Source: Roseiarcus sp963721905 (lineage in GTDB: Bacteria; Pseudomonadota; Alphaproteobacteria; Rhizobiales; Beijerinckiaceae). From it: a DNA stretch of 64,000 bases. Shown here one piece after another: positions 1 to 10,309 of the stretch (positions within the stretch are counted from its first letter, which is position 1; every line of letters begins with the position of its first letter). A program made the position numbers and the translations under genes. Location of the stretch: NCBI GenBank assembly GCA_963721905.1, contig CAVRMF010000024.1:40383-104382 (forward strand), read 5' to 3'. The notes beneath the pieces are model-generated. The model had not been told where the DNA came from. It saw only the letters and a list, made by a program, of their open reading frames with translations, and did no database searches.

Positions 1-466
1 TCGCCCCGATCGCCATGCCGGCCGAGGCCGCCCCGTGCAGGCGCGCGAGGATCGGCCGGCCGAGGCGCCGTTCGATCCGGGCCCCTTCGGCGTTCATCGT
101 CACGTCGACGACGCCGCCGACAAGCCCGGACCCGATCAGAATCCCGCCGACCGTCAGTGCAGTCTCGGCGTTCAGGAGCGCGCAGAGGGCTGCTCCGAAT
201 GCGATTGCGGTGATGCTGAGGACCCTTCGCACGCCGAAGCGATGCGCAAGCGTGCCGGCGGCCGACATCGCCAGGAGATAGGCGGCCGTATAGGCAGTCA
301 GAATCGCTCCGAAGGCGGCGGGATCGACGCCGGCGCGCGCAAGAATCGCGCCCGCTGCGCCGCCCCAAAGGCCGATGCCAATTCCGAACGCGAAAAAAAC
401 TCCCGCGACCGACGCATGCACGCGCGCAGAATCACGGGCCGGGACCTGCAGGCCGATCGGTTTCAA
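1..466 (-). CDS. MFS transporter, N-terminal part (cut by window edge)
   Basis: About 155 N-terminal residues are visible before the window ends. After a short polar start they show hydrophobic segments (around residues 20-45, 50-70, 80-95 and 100-120) and an arginine-rich turn AHRFGVRR typical of the loop between helices 2 and 3 of Major Facilitator Superfamily carriers. A TTG start at 466 overlaps the TGA stop of the upstream methyltransferase gene (TTGA), which implies translational coupling, so substrate and methyltransferase are probably linked. A GTG about 15 codons further in is an alternative start. The substrate cannot be read from this fragment; a quaternary amine or methylated compound is only an inference from the neighbour. 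Confidence 0.75.
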   Translation of the reverse strand, partial: MKPIGLQVPARDSARVHASVAGVFFAFGIGIGLWGGAAGAILARAGVDPAAFGAILTAYTAAYLLAMSAAGTLAHRFGVRRVLSITAIAFGAALCALLNAETALTVGGILIGSGLVGGVVDVTMNAEGARIERRLGRPILARLHGAASAGMAIGA

Positions 467-2013
467 AAGTCAGTCGGCGCGCCGCCCTCGGCCTTGCGGC
501 GGGCGACGAAGGCCTCGAGCGCCTCGCGCCGTTCGGGCTCGAACTGAGGGGGGGTATAATTGCGCAGGCGTTCGGCGACGATGCGCTCGGCCGCGTCGGC
601 GGCCGTCGGCGAGCCAGCCTCGCGCCAGGTCTCGTAATTGCGCCAGTCGGAGATCGTCGGCGGGAAAAAGGCGGTCCGGTAACGCGACTGGGTGTGCTCG
701 GCGCCGAAGAAGTGCCCGCCGGGACCGACCTCGCGCATCGCCTCGAGCGCAAGATCCTGGTCCTCGACCCGCAGCGGCCGCAGGAACTCGGCGACCATGG
801 CGAGGAGCTCCGCGTCAAGCGCCATCTTCTCGAACGACGCCTGCAGGCCGCCCTCCATCCAGCCCGCCCCATGCATGAGAAAGTTGACGCCGCCCATGAT
901 CGCCCCCCAGAGCGAGAACACGCTCTCGTAGGCGGCCTGCGCGTCGAGGGAGTTGGCGGCGTTGGCGTTCGAGGAGCGGTAGGGGACCGAGAGCCGGCGC
1001 GCGAGCTGCCCGCCGACGATCGCCGTCTTCATATATTCGGGCGTGCCGAACGCCGGGGCGCCGGATTTCATGTCGACGTTCGAGGTGAAGCTTCCGTAGA
1101 CGAACGGCGCGCCCCGCCGCACGGTCTGGGTCATGATAAGGCCGGCCAGCGCCTCGGCGTGCTGTTGCGCGAGCGCGCCGGCGAGCGTCACCGGCGCCAT
1201 GGCGCCGGCAAGGGTGAACGGGGTCAGCACCACGACCTGATTGCGCCGCGCCATCTGGATGACGCCCTCGAGCATCGGCGTATCGAGCCTCAGCGGCGAG
1301 GACGAATTGATGACGGTGAACAGCGACGGCTCGCGCTCGAGCGTCGCATCGTCGATCCCGCGCGCGATTTTGATCATCTCGATTGCGTCGAGATTGCGCT
1401 CGCGCCCGAGGCTGTAGGCGTGGATCGGCTTGTCCGACAGCGTCAGCATGTCGAAGAGCGCGTCGAGATGGCGGACGGAGGCATGAATGTCGATCGGTTC
1501 GACCGGATAGCCGCCCCAGAAATGGATCGAATCGAAGGTCTGCCCCAGGCGGATGAAGTTCTGGTAGTCGCGATGATTGCCGGGTCTTCGTCCGCCGGCG
1601 CGATCGAACGAATTGGGCGCGCTCGCGACCGAGCCGAAGGCGAGATGGCGCCCGCCGATCGTCAGATTTCGCGCCGGGTTCCGCGCGTGCAGCGTGAATT
1701 CCTTCGGCGCGAGCCCGATCCTCGCTTCGACCAGCGCCGGATCGAATCGCACGCGCTGCGCGCCTGGCCCCACGTCGGCGCCGGCGTCCTTTAGCATCGC
1801 GCGCGCGCCGTCGTGCAGAAAGTCGATCCCGATCTCTTTCAGCACCGTTAAGGCGGCCCGATGGATTGATTCGAGTTCGTCCTTCGAAACGAGTTCGACC
1901 GGCGCGAAGGGCGCAACCGGCTGCGCGGCCGGCGGCGGCGCGGAAGCGGCGGCGCGCTCGGCGCCGCGCCGGCGCCGGCGGCCGGTGTCCTGGGGCTCTG
2001 TTTCGGCGGACAT
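463..2013 (-). CDS. Trimethylamine methyltransferase (MttB) family protein, non-pyrrolysine type
   Basis: This 516-residue protein matches the MttB superfamily of corrinoid-dependent methyltransferases. It has an arginine-rich N-terminal tail (RRRRRG), then the family body with motifs such as FGSVASAPN, GGYPVEP and FMHGAGWMEGG. The frame is open without an internal TAG, so it is not the pyrrolysine-containing trimethylamine enzyme. Family members of this kind demethylate glycine betaine or other quaternary amines, passing the methyl group to a cobalamin protein. No corrinoid protein gene lies nearby, so methyl transfer must use a partner encoded elsewhere or the substrate differs. It is followed by a coupled MFS transporter and preceded by a LysR gene. 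Family assignment is firm; substrate is unknown. Confidence 0.9.
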   Translation of the reverse strand: MSAETEPQDTGRRRRRGAERAAASAPPPAAQPVAPFAPVELVSKDELESIHRAALTVLKEIGIDFLHDGARAMLKDAGADVGPGAQRVRFDPALVEARIGLAPKEFTLHARNPARNLTIGGRHLAFGSVASAPNSFDRAGGRRPGNHRDYQNFIRLGQTFDSIHFWGGYPVEPIDIHASVRHLDALFDMLTLSDKPIHAYSLGRERNLDAIEMIKIARGIDDATLEREPSLFTVINSSSPLRLDTPMLEGVIQMARRNQVVVLTPFTLAGAMAPVTLAGALAQQHAEALAGLIMTQTVRRGAPFVYGSFTSNVDMKSGAPAFGTPEYMKTAIVGGQLARRLSVPYRSSNANAANSLDAQAAYESVFSLWGAIMGGVNFLMHGAGWMEGGLQASFEKMALDAELLAMVAEFLRPLRVEDQDLALEAMREVGPGGHFFGAEHTQSRYRTAFFPPTISDWRNYETWREAGSPTAADAAERIVAERLRNYTPPQFEPERREALEAFVARRKAEGGAPTDF

Positions 2014-2117
2014 GGGTTCCCTTCGGGTCGTCGAGCAGCGGTCAGGCTAGCCGGGCCGCGCTCTTCGGCCTCGCGCCAAATTGGCATCGCGACATGCAAA
2101 ATTGCTCCGGCTCGAGC

Positions 2118-3089
2118 CTATTTCGCCGCGCGCACCTTCGGCGACTCGGGCGCGCCGGCGTCTTCCGCCGGCCGAGCGGTCGGGCCGGCGGAGAAGCGGG
2201 CGATGAGCCAGGAGCGGAACAATGCGACCGCCTCGTTGCTGAGGTCCTCGGGATGGGTCGTTAGGTAATAGCCGTAGCCTTCATCGAGCCAGAGGTCGAA
2301 CGGGCGCACGAGGCGCCCCGCCTTGATCTCCTCATGGAACAGCAGCGGATCGAGCAGCGCGAGCCCGTCGCCGCTCATCGCATATTGCGCTTCGAGCTGC
2401 TGCGTATCGAAGACGAGCCCGCGATCGACGGCAAGATCGGGCCGTCCGATCGAGCGTACGAACATCTCCCAGAAGAAGTGGCGCGGCCGCCCATCGATCT
2501 TGAGATGCAACAGGTCGTTCGCGGCGATGAACCGCGCGGGATCGCTGGCATCGACGCCTTCGAGCAGCTTCGGGCTGCAAAGCAGGGTCGAGCGCACCAT
2601 CCAGAGGAGATCGTGGATCGCGTCGGTGACGCGCGGCTCGGAGTAGACGATGGCGATGTCGATGTCGCCGTCGACATCCGGACCGGTTGTCGGCTTGGAG
2701 ACGATCTCGAGCGAGATTCCGGCGTTCTCGGCGCGGAAGTCGCGCAGGATCGGAATTGCGAGCCTGTGCGCGAACGAGGTCGGCAGCGCGACCTTAAGGA
2801 CGCGTTTCGGCCGGCCCTTCTCCTTGATGACCTCGCCGAGCGCCTGGTCGATACGGTCGAAGGATTTCGACACGACCGGCAGAATGTGCCGGCCGGCTTC
2901 GGTCAGCACGAGCTGCTGGGGACGGCGCTCGAATAGCGCCACGCCGAGAAAGTTCTCGAGCACGATGACGTGACGGCTGACCGCGCTCTGCGCGACCGTC
3001 AGACTATTGGCGGCGGCCGTGAAGCTGAGGTGCTGCCCAGCCGCTTCGAACGCTCTGAGCGCGTTCAGCGGCAACCACTTTCGATCCAT
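2118..3089 (-). CDS. LysR-family transcriptional regulator (GcvA-like)
   Basis: The protein has 323 residues. An N-terminal winged helix-turn-helix (about residues 5-65; LNALRAFEAAGQHLSFTAAA then AVSRHV) is followed by a two-lobed periplasmic-binding-like effector domain (about 95-300). N-terminal sequence and size resemble the GcvA subgroup of LysR proteins. It lies between the enolase-superfamily gene upstream and the methyltransferase gene downstream, all on one strand, so it probably controls this catabolic cluster in response to a substrate. A proline/alanine-rich tail of about 25 residues follows the effector domain. The ligand is unknown. Confidence 0.9.
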   Translation of the reverse strand: MDRKWLPLNALRAFEAAGQHLSFTAAANSLTVAQSAVSRHVIVLENFLGVALFERRPQQLVLTEAGRHILPVVSKSFDRIDQALGEVIKEKGRPKRVLKVALPTSFAHRLAIPILRDFRAENAGISLEIVSKPTTGPDVDGDIDIAIVYSEPRVTDAIHDLLWMVRSTLLCSPKLLEGVDASDPARFIAANDLLHLKIDGRPRHFFWEMFVRSIGRPDLAVDRGLVFDTQQLEAQYAMSGDGLALLDPLLFHEEIKAGRLVRPFDLWLDEGYGYYLTTHPEDLSNEAVALFRSWLIARFSAGPTARPAEDAGAPESPKVRAAK

Positions 3090-3115
3090 CCGTCCTCCCC
3101 GCGCCCGGAGAGCCG

Positions 3116-4264
3116 TCAGGCAACTCGTGTCTTTGCGAGCGCGTTGAAATCAACCTCATAGCCCATTCCAGGCCGATCGGACAATATGATCGTGCCCGCT
3201 GAATCGACCCTCAAGGGCTCCGCCATCATATAGTCGCGCCGGTCGAGGTCCCATTCGGGCGGATCGTAGGGAAACTCGAGGAACGGCGCGTCGCAGAGGC
3301 CCGCGGCCAGATGCGCGTTGGCGACGACGCCCATCCCGTTCGTCCATGTGTGCGGCGTGAAGACGAGATTGTGCTCCTGCGCCATCAAGGCGACGCGGCG
3401 GAGCCCAGTGAGGCCGCCGACCAGCGCCGCGTCCGGCTGCAGCACATCAAGCGAGCCTGCGGCGATGAGGTCGCGGAATTCGTAGAGCTCCCGCGTCATC
3501 TCGCCTCCGGCGATCCTGAGGTCGGTCATGCCGCGCAGCGTCCGCATGCCGTCGCGATCGCCGCGATGCAGCGGCTCCTCCATCCAGTAGACGCCGAGGC
3601 GCTCGAGTTCCCTTGCGACCCGGACGGCGTCCTTCAGCGACCAGGGCGGATAGGCGTCCCACGACATGCGCCAGCCCTGGTTGCAGTCGACCATCAGCTC
3701 GAGGCGGTCGCCGACCCGCCTGCGCACGGCCTCGAGGGCGCGGATGTCGGCCCGCCAGTCGCCTCGATGGAAGCGGATCTTCATCGCCACGAATCCTTCG
3801 GCCAGATACCGCTCCGCGGCGCCGGCGAGCGCGTCGGGCCCGCGTAAGGTTCCGGACGATGCATAGGCGCGCACACGGTCGGAGAGGCCGCCGATAAGCT
3901 TCCAGCACGGCTGCCCCATGAGCTTGCCGGCGAGGTCCCACAGCGCCAGATCGAGCGGCCAGCAACGGCCCCCATGGAAGCTGATGTTGTTGAGGATGCG
4001 CCAGTGGCGCTCGAGCTTGAGCGCGTCCTCCCCGACGAACAAAGCTTCATGCCCCTCGAATCCGAGCATCATGTCGCCTGAACCGTAACCGGTCACGCCA
4101 AGATCGGTGCGAACGGCGACGATCGCAGCGTCCCAGAAAGTGCGGGGCTTGGTGTCCCAGCTCGCGTGGAACGGCGGATCGAAATGGAGGCGATGCCGGG
4201 TGATCTCAACGCCGGTGATGACGGCCTTCAGCGCGTGGGCCGGCGGAAGGAAGGGTTCGGGCAC
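3116..4264 (-). CDS. Mandelate racemase/muconate lactonizing enzyme family protein
   Basis: This 382-residue enolase-superfamily enzyme has an N-terminal capping domain and a C-terminal barrel. The residues of the mandelate racemase subgroup can be read: base K162 in a KxR motif (MKIRF), metal ligands D193 (VDCNQG), E229 (MEEPL) and E255 (GGEM), and the D278/H305 dyad (QPDAA, TPHTWTNG). The enzyme should abstract a proton next to a carboxylate to dehydrate or epimerise a hydroxy or sugar acid. It stands in a catabolic run with an aldehyde dehydrogenase and an MttB-family protein. The exact acid cannot be deduced. A 26-bp gap separates it from the LysR gene downstream. Confidence 0.9.
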   Translation of the reverse strand: MPEPFLPPAHALKAVITGVEITRHRLHFDPPFHASWDTKPRTFWDAAIVAVRTDLGVTGYGSGDMMLGFEGHEALFVGEDALKLERHWRILNNISFHGGRCWPLDLALWDLAGKLMGQPCWKLIGGLSDRVRAYASSGTLRGPDALAGAAERYLAEGFVAMKIRFHRGDWRADIRALEAVRRRVGDRLELMVDCNQGWRMSWDAYPPWSLKDAVRVARELERLGVYWMEEPLHRGDRDGMRTLRGMTDLRIAGGEMTRELYEFRDLIAAGSLDVLQPDAALVGGLTGLRRVALMAQEHNLVFTPHTWTNGMGVVANAHLAAGLCDAPFLEFPYDPPEWDLDRRDYMMAEPLRVDSAGTIILSDRPGMGYEVDFNALAKTRVA

Positions 4265-4287
4265 GATCGTCTCTCTTTGGGGCCGGG

Positions 4288-4584
4288 TCAGAAATCGAAT
4301 TGCGCCGCGAATTCGTCGAGTTCCGCGTTGGCGGCGGCGACATTCCGCCGGGCGACGACGTAGGAGCGCGCCAGCGTCCGGTTGTCGATGGCGAAAAGCG
4401 CAGCAAGCCGACAGAGTGTATGAAGATCGACATCGCCGAACAGCGCGCGCAGATGCGAAGGCTCGCCCGAGCCCGTCTCGAGCATCCGCCTGAGGTCTTC
4501 ACGCGTGGCCGGCTTCCGGCTGGCGTTCCGAACGGCCGACAGGGCGGTGGCGGTCGGATCGAAGCTGCGATCTCGAACGGTCAT
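4288..4584 (-). CDS. Small protein coupled to the nucleotidyltransferase gene; candidate toxin-antitoxin partner
   Basis: A 98-residue soluble protein of mixed charge, predicted mostly helical, with no signal peptide or membrane segment. Its ATG at 4584 overlaps the TGA stop of the AbiEii-type nucleotidyltransferase gene (ATGA), so the two are translated together. I do not recognise a named domain. A partner so closely coupled to a nucleotidyltransferase may be its antitoxin, but in classical AbiE systems the antitoxin is a larger winged-helix protein encoded upstream, so the order and size here differ. It could equally be an accessory or specificity factor. Confidence 0.7.
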   Translation of the reverse strand: MTVRDRSFDPTATALSAVRNASRKPATREDLRRMLETGSGEPSHLRALFGDVDLHTLCRLAALFAIDNRTLARSYVVARRNVAAANAELDEFAAQFDF

Positions 4585-5249
4585 TCGGTCTGTCCAGCCC
4601 TGTCGTCGACGCCCTCGATCAGGGCCAGAGCGGAGCCGATCATCGTCGGAATCGTCTTTGCGAATTCTCCGATCGGCACGATGTCCTGCGACAGTTGATC
4701 CAGAGGCAAAGCGGCGAGCTCGCGGAGCCGGTTGACCTGTGGGCTCCGGCGCGGTTTCGAGGCCTCGATGGCCCTCGCAGCTGCAGCCGGCTGGACGAGC
4801 GACGCCGCAACAAGATCGAAAGCGTCGCGCGGCTTGAGCAAGGCGGCCCGAAAGAAGAGCTTTTTCGCCAGGATCTCTTCCGTCGTCTCGAGGACGATCT
4901 TGCGGCCGCCGAATTCGAGCGTCTCCTGAGGCTGCGCGCCAGTGACGCTTCCCGCGACCACAAAATCGATGTCGCCTTCTGAAAGAACGAGTTTCAACGA
5001 ATTGGCCTGCTCGGAGTAGTCGCGCACCATCGCGGCAATGCGGTCGTTGAGCCGGGGGGTTAGCCGCGCCAGCCACTGCGCGTCATGTAGGAAGAGATCG
5101 ACGTCTCGGCTCAGACGATGACGCATACGCATCATCAAAACCGTTCCGCCGCCCAAGACAACGTCCGGGGAGCCGAGGCCCGCCTCCCGCAACCCGTTGA
5201 GAATATCGAGCGCAGAACCGAGAAGGCCCTCCCAGCTTCGCTCGTCCAT
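4581..5249 (-). CDS. Nucleotidyltransferase, AbiEii/AbiGii toxin family
   Basis: The 222-residue protein carries the hallmarks of the DNA polymerase-beta-like nucleotidyltransferase fold: a GGGT loop near residue 33 and an SRDVDLF motif near residue 47 that supplies the two metal-binding aspartates, then a helical C-terminal half. The family includes AbiEii toxins, which transfer nucleotides to tRNA acceptor ends and arrest growth, for instance during phage infection. The usual upstream AbiEi-type antitoxin gene is missing. Upstream is an aldehyde dehydrogenase gene 43 bp away, and downstream is a coupled 98-residue protein. The position inside a metabolic run suggests an inserted defence module. 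The toxin role is inferred from the family. Confidence 0.85.
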   Translation of the reverse strand: MDERSWEGLLGSALDILNGLREAGLGSPDVVLGGGTVLMMRMRHRLSRDVDLFLHDAQWLARLTPRLNDRIAAMVRDYSEQANSLKLVLSEGDIDFVVAGSVTGAQPQETLEFGGRKIVLETTEEILAKKLFFRAALLKPRDAFDLVAASLVQPAAAARAIEASKPRRSPQVNRLRELAALPLDQLSQDIVPIGEFAKTIPTMIGSALALIEGVDDRAGQTE

Positions 5250-5292
5250 CGCTCGGCATCTCCGCGGCCTGCGGCGAATGCCGCCCGGACGT

Positions 5293-6795
5293 CTACCGAT
5301 AGTGGGTCCAGATGGTCTTGAAGTCCACGTACTTGTCGATCGCGTGGGGCGAGCGGTCGCGGCCGAATCCGGACTGCTTGAAGCCGCCGAACGGGGTCGC
5401 GAGCGACGAGCGGTCGTAGGTGTTGACCCAGACCGTGCCGGCGCGGATCGCGCGCGACAAGCGATGCGCTGCCCCCATATCGCCGGTCCACACCGCGGCG
5501 GCGAGGCCGTAGATCGAATCGTTGGCGAGGCTCACCGCCTCCGCCTCGGTCTCGAACGGGATCACCACGACGACAGGCCCGAAGATTTCCTCCTGCGCGA
5601 TCCGCATACGATTGCTCGCGCCGTCGAGAATGGTCGGCTCGACATAGAAGCCGCCGGTCTCGGCGAGAGCGCGTTTTCCGCCGTGCGCGATCCGGGCGCC
5701 CTCCTTCACCCCGAGCGCGATATAGCCGAGCACGCGCTCCATCTGCCGCTCCTCGACCATCGCGCCGAGCTGCGCGCTGGCGTCGAAGGGATGGCCGAGC
5801 GGGATCTGCGCCGTCTGCACCTCGGCGATCTTTTTCACCAGCGCCTCGCGGATCGAGGAATGCGCCAGCACGCGCGAGCCCGCATGGCAGGTCTCGCCCT
5901 GATTGTAGTAGATGCCCCAGGCGATGCCTTCGGCCGCGGCGTCGAGATCGGCGTCCGGCATCACGACGTGAGGCGACTTGCCGCCGCATTCGAGCGCGAC
6001 CCGCTTCATGTTGCTCTGTCCCGCATAAACCATCATCAGCTTGCCGACCTCGGTCGAGCCGGTGAAGGCGATCATGTCGACGTCGGGATGAAGCGCGAGC
6101 GGCTTCCCCGCCTTTTCGCCGAAGCCCGGCACGATGTTGAGCACGCCGTCGGGCAATCCCGCCTCCTTGGCGAGCCGGCCGAGGAAAAGCGAGGCGAGCG
6201 GGCTCTGCTCGGCTGGCTTCAAGATCACCGAATTGCCGGCGACCAGCGCGGGCCCCAGCTTCCAGGCGGCGATGATGAGCGGATAGTTCCACGGCACGAT
6301 CGCGCCCACGACGCCGAGCGGCTCCTTGCGCGCAAGGGCGACATCGTGCGGGCCCAGCGGCGCCACCTCGTCGAAGAGCTTGTCGGCGAACTCGGCGTAG
6401 TACTGGATGCAATTGGCGCAGAACGGGACGTCGACGCCGAGCGCGTTGCCGATCACCTTGCCGACGTCGAGGGTCTCGAGAATCGCGATCTCCTCGGCAT
6501 GCTCGCGGATGAGTTCGGCGAAGCGCAGCAGCACCTTCTTCTTCTGCAGTGGATCGGCGTCGCGCCAGACCCCGCTCTCGAAGGCCGCGCGCGCCGACTT
6601 GACGGCGCGATCGATGTCAGCCTCGCCGCAATCTGCGACATGGGCGAAGACCTTGCCGTCGATCGGCGAAATTTTGGCGAAAGTCGCGCCGTCGAGCGCG
6701 GGGCTATAGGCGCCGCCGATGAAGGCCCGGCCTTCGATCTTGAGGGCTGCGGCGTGGGCGGTCCAGCCATCGCGGGTGTTGGGACGATCGAGCAT
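5293..6795 (-). CDS. Aldehyde dehydrogenase (PuuC/betaine-aldehyde dehydrogenase-like)
   Basis: An NAD(P)-dependent aldehyde dehydrogenase of 500 residues. Visible landmarks are the oxyanion asparagine N170 (PWNYP), general base E269 (LECGGKSP), catalytic C303 (NQGETCHAGSR) and the C-terminal motif PFGGFKQSGFGRD. Overall similarity is to gamma-glutamyl-gamma-aminobutyraldehyde and betaine aldehyde dehydrogenases. The start at 6795 is chosen because TAGGAAGG lies about 8 nt upstream; the open frame extends further but without such a site. As the first gene of the minus-strand run it could oxidise an aldehyde released in the same pathway, for example from choline or polyamine breakdown. An ISAs1 element sits about 150 bp upstream and may affect its promoter. 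Confidence 0.9.
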   Translation of the reverse strand: MLDRPNTRDGWTAHAAALKIEGRAFIGGAYSPALDGATFAKISPIDGKVFAHVADCGEADIDRAVKSARAAFESGVWRDADPLQKKKVLLRFAELIREHAEEIAILETLDVGKVIGNALGVDVPFCANCIQYYAEFADKLFDEVAPLGPHDVALARKEPLGVVGAIVPWNYPLIIAAWKLGPALVAGNSVILKPAEQSPLASLFLGRLAKEAGLPDGVLNIVPGFGEKAGKPLALHPDVDMIAFTGSTEVGKLMMVYAGQSNMKRVALECGGKSPHVVMPDADLDAAAEGIAWGIYYNQGETCHAGSRVLAHSSIREALVKKIAEVQTAQIPLGHPFDASAQLGAMVEERQMERVLGYIALGVKEGARIAHGGKRALAETGGFYVEPTILDGASNRMRIAQEEIFGPVVVVIPFETEAEAVSLANDSIYGLAAAVWTGDMGAAHRLSRAIRAGTVWVNTYDRSSLATPFGGFKQSGFGRDRSPHAIDKYVDFKTIWTHYR

Positions 6796-6945
6796 GAACG
6801 AGAACCTTCCTAGGGGCCAAAGACGTTTGGTATTGACCATTGCTGCTGATTCGCCCAATCGAAACTGGATTTTCGAGATAGCGGGATGCCTGCCGGGCAT
6901 GGCGCTCGCCGCACGAAGGAATTGACCAACGTCAATGCGGGATCC

Positions 6946-8181
6946 CCTCTGGGCGCAGGGCAATCGCATTTCAAAACAGGGTCAGTAGCCGGGCGAGGTA
7001 GACTTCGTCCCAACCGGCTCGCTTGAACTTGCCCCGGAGTGAGGCTTTTTCGCCATCTTTTTGCATGACGTTCAAGGCCATGTGGCGGAGAACGGCGAGA
7101 TTGTGGGGACCGTTTCCCAGACGGCTGCGGTCCTGATCCTCGTTCATGACGACATCGAGCCGCCAGTGCAGCCGATTTTCGACGCCCCAATGCGAGCGGA
7201 CGACGTCGTTGAAGCGTTCGGGCGTCAAAGGCGTGCTGAGCAGATAATAGGCGGTTTCGGACGTTGTCTTGCCGGCGGTTTGGCGGAGGCGCTCGACCTT
7301 GCCGACAGCGGCCAGGCCCGGCCAATGATGGTCTTTGTTCAGCCACGCGATGTCGGTCGAGACCGTGGCCGTGCGGGTTTCGATGCGGCCATGATCGGCC
7401 TCGACGACCGGCCCGGCGGTGATCGCCTTGCTGGCGGGATCGTCGAGATACAGCACAACGTCATCATGAAGCGTTCCCTGATTTCCCTTCAGGGCGAGGG
7501 CATAGTCGCCGCCCTGATCGACGATCTGCTGGGCGATGGCGCGCTGGCAATTGAGCGCGTCGGCGGTCACGATCGTTTCTTTCAGCCTCAGCATCTCCAG
7601 CAGTTTCGGCACGGCGGTAATTTCGTTTGATTTCGCGTCGGTGGCGATCTGCGCCAGCACAAGGCGTTGCTCGCAGCCCCAGGCGGAGACCATGTGCAAC
7701 GGCGACTTGCCGCTGGCGCTGTCGAACGAGCGGCGCAGAAGCTTGCCGTCAATCGCCACAACCCCTTCGCATTGCTCGGAGAAACCCGCCATGAACCGCT
7801 GAAACGCCGCCCGGAACTGCTCCGCATCGAGCATGCGGAAAAGCCGGCTGAACGTGTCGTGGCTGGGAACGCCATTCTCGAGCTTGAGAAATCCGCGCAG
7901 GAACGGCTCCTTCGCCTTGGCGAACAGGCCCATGTCCACCGAGCCTTGCCCGCCGCACAGAACCGCGCACATCGCAATCGCCAAAATCTCATGAAAGTCG
8001 TGCAGCGCGGCATTGCCAGTGCGCGGGTCATCCAAACCGTCCCAGCATTCGATAAAGCGATCCAAGACATTCTCCCGCGCCACGAATCATCCGCGACCCG
8101 GTAGAATCCATCCCATCCGAAACGCAAAACCCGGCCAACGCAGCCGAAGAATTCCAAGTGCGATTCCCCTGCCTCTGGGCG
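6946..8181. mobile_element. ISAs1-family insertion sequence with 10-bp target duplication
   Basis: The element spans 6956-8171 (1216 bp). Its ends are inverted repeats starting CAGGG: left 6956-6971 and right 8156-8171, matching at 14 of 16 positions. The flanks CCTCTGGGCG at 6946-6955 and 8172-8181 are a perfect 10-bp direct repeat, the target duplication. The transposase stop codon lies inside the left repeat. The intact gene and perfect duplication point to a recent insertion. It landed in the intergenic DNA between the aldehyde dehydrogenase gene and a small membrane protein gene, so no gene was broken. Confidence 0.95.
6971..8083 (-). CDS. ISAs1-family transposase
   Basis: An intact 370-residue transposase of the ISAs1 family. 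The N-terminal part (FIECWDGLDDPR, then GLFAKAKEPFLR) is the family's DNA-binding domain. The DDE catalytic core includes VAIDGKLLRRSFD (first aspartate), IVTADALNCQ (second aspartate) and the later SHWGVENRLHWRLDV (glutamate). It carries out cut or copy transposition of the 1216-bp element that contains it. No frameshift or internal stop is present, so it is probably active. Confidence 0.95.
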   Translation of the reverse strand: MARENVLDRFIECWDGLDDPRTGNAALHDFHEILAIAMCAVLCGGQGSVDMGLFAKAKEPFLRGFLKLENGVPSHDTFSRLFRMLDAEQFRAAFQRFMAGFSEQCEGVVAIDGKLLRRSFDSASGKSPLHMVSAWGCEQRLVLAQIATDAKSNEITAVPKLLEMLRLKETIVTADALNCQRAIAQQIVDQGGDYALALKGNQGTLHDDVVLYLDDPASKAITAGPVVEADHGRIETRTATVSTDIAWLNKDHHWPGLAAVGKVERLRQTAGKTTSETAYYLLSTPLTPERFNDVVRSHWGVENRLHWRLDVVMNEDQDRSRLGNGPHNLAVLRHMALNVMQKDGEKASLRGKFKRAGWDEVYLARLLTLF

Positions 8182-8214
8182 CGGCTATCGTTGCGGAAAT
8201 AGGAATCAAGGCCC

Positions 8215-8595
8215 ATGGATAGGGGCATAATCATTGGCATCGTTTTGGGAGTCCTGGCCGTTGCAAGCGTAGGCTCTTACTTGGCATGGCGCCGTCGACT
8301 TCGCGCCAAGCGACTGATGAAGGAACTTCTCGAGGGGTACTTTGAGGGCGATATGAGCGCCGAGCAGCTCGCCCGGCGGGTGCGGGAAACCGGCAACTAT
8401 CGATTTACCGGAAGCGCGGAATTTTATTCGCTGGCAATTGCGGCCTTTCAAAGCGCCGCGGAGGCGAAACTCGCGCGTCAGCCGCACAGCCTGGAAGACG
8501 AGAACAAACTGTTGAGATCGTTGGCGGCTTTGAAGCAAGAGTTCGGACTGCCGGATCGCTATCGGATCGAGGCGTGGCGGGCGGGCCGCGAATAG
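8215..8595 (+). CDS. Small membrane-anchored protein of unknown function
   Basis: A 126-residue protein with one N-terminal membrane segment (residues 4-24) followed by an arginine/lysine-rich border (RRRLRAKR), which predicts a cytoplasmic soluble part. The rest is amphipathic and helical. I do not recognise the family. The gene starts only 34 bp after the right target duplication of the ISAs1 element, so its original promoter has probably been displaced and transcription may now start in the element. Confidence 0.65.
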   Translation: MDRGIIIGIVLGVLAVASVGSYLAWRRRLRAKRLMKELLEGYFEGDMSAEQLARRVRETGNYRFTGSAEFYSLAIAAFQSAAEAKLARQPHSLEDENKLLRSLAALKQEFGLPDRYRIEAWRAGRE

Positions 8596-8728
8596 GTCCT
8601 CCGAGGCCACGATGTAGTCAGCCTTCCAAGCGCGAATGTCGGGCGGGCGATCTCCGAGGCGCGCCCTTCCCCTGACGTCCGGTTCGCACTAAGTAAGCCT
8701 CGCCATCTCCCCGAAAACCTGAAGCTCG

Positions 8729-10309
<1,581 letters not shown>

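Noticed and set aside
694..1794. Long plus-strand frame antisense to the methyltransferase gene
   Set aside because: Arginine-rich composition and no protein-like motifs; explained by codon bias of the real minus-strand gene.
463..2013. Possibility of a pyrrolysine-containing trimethylamine methyltransferase
   Set aside because: No in-frame TAG inside the gene; it belongs to the non-pyrrolysine branch.
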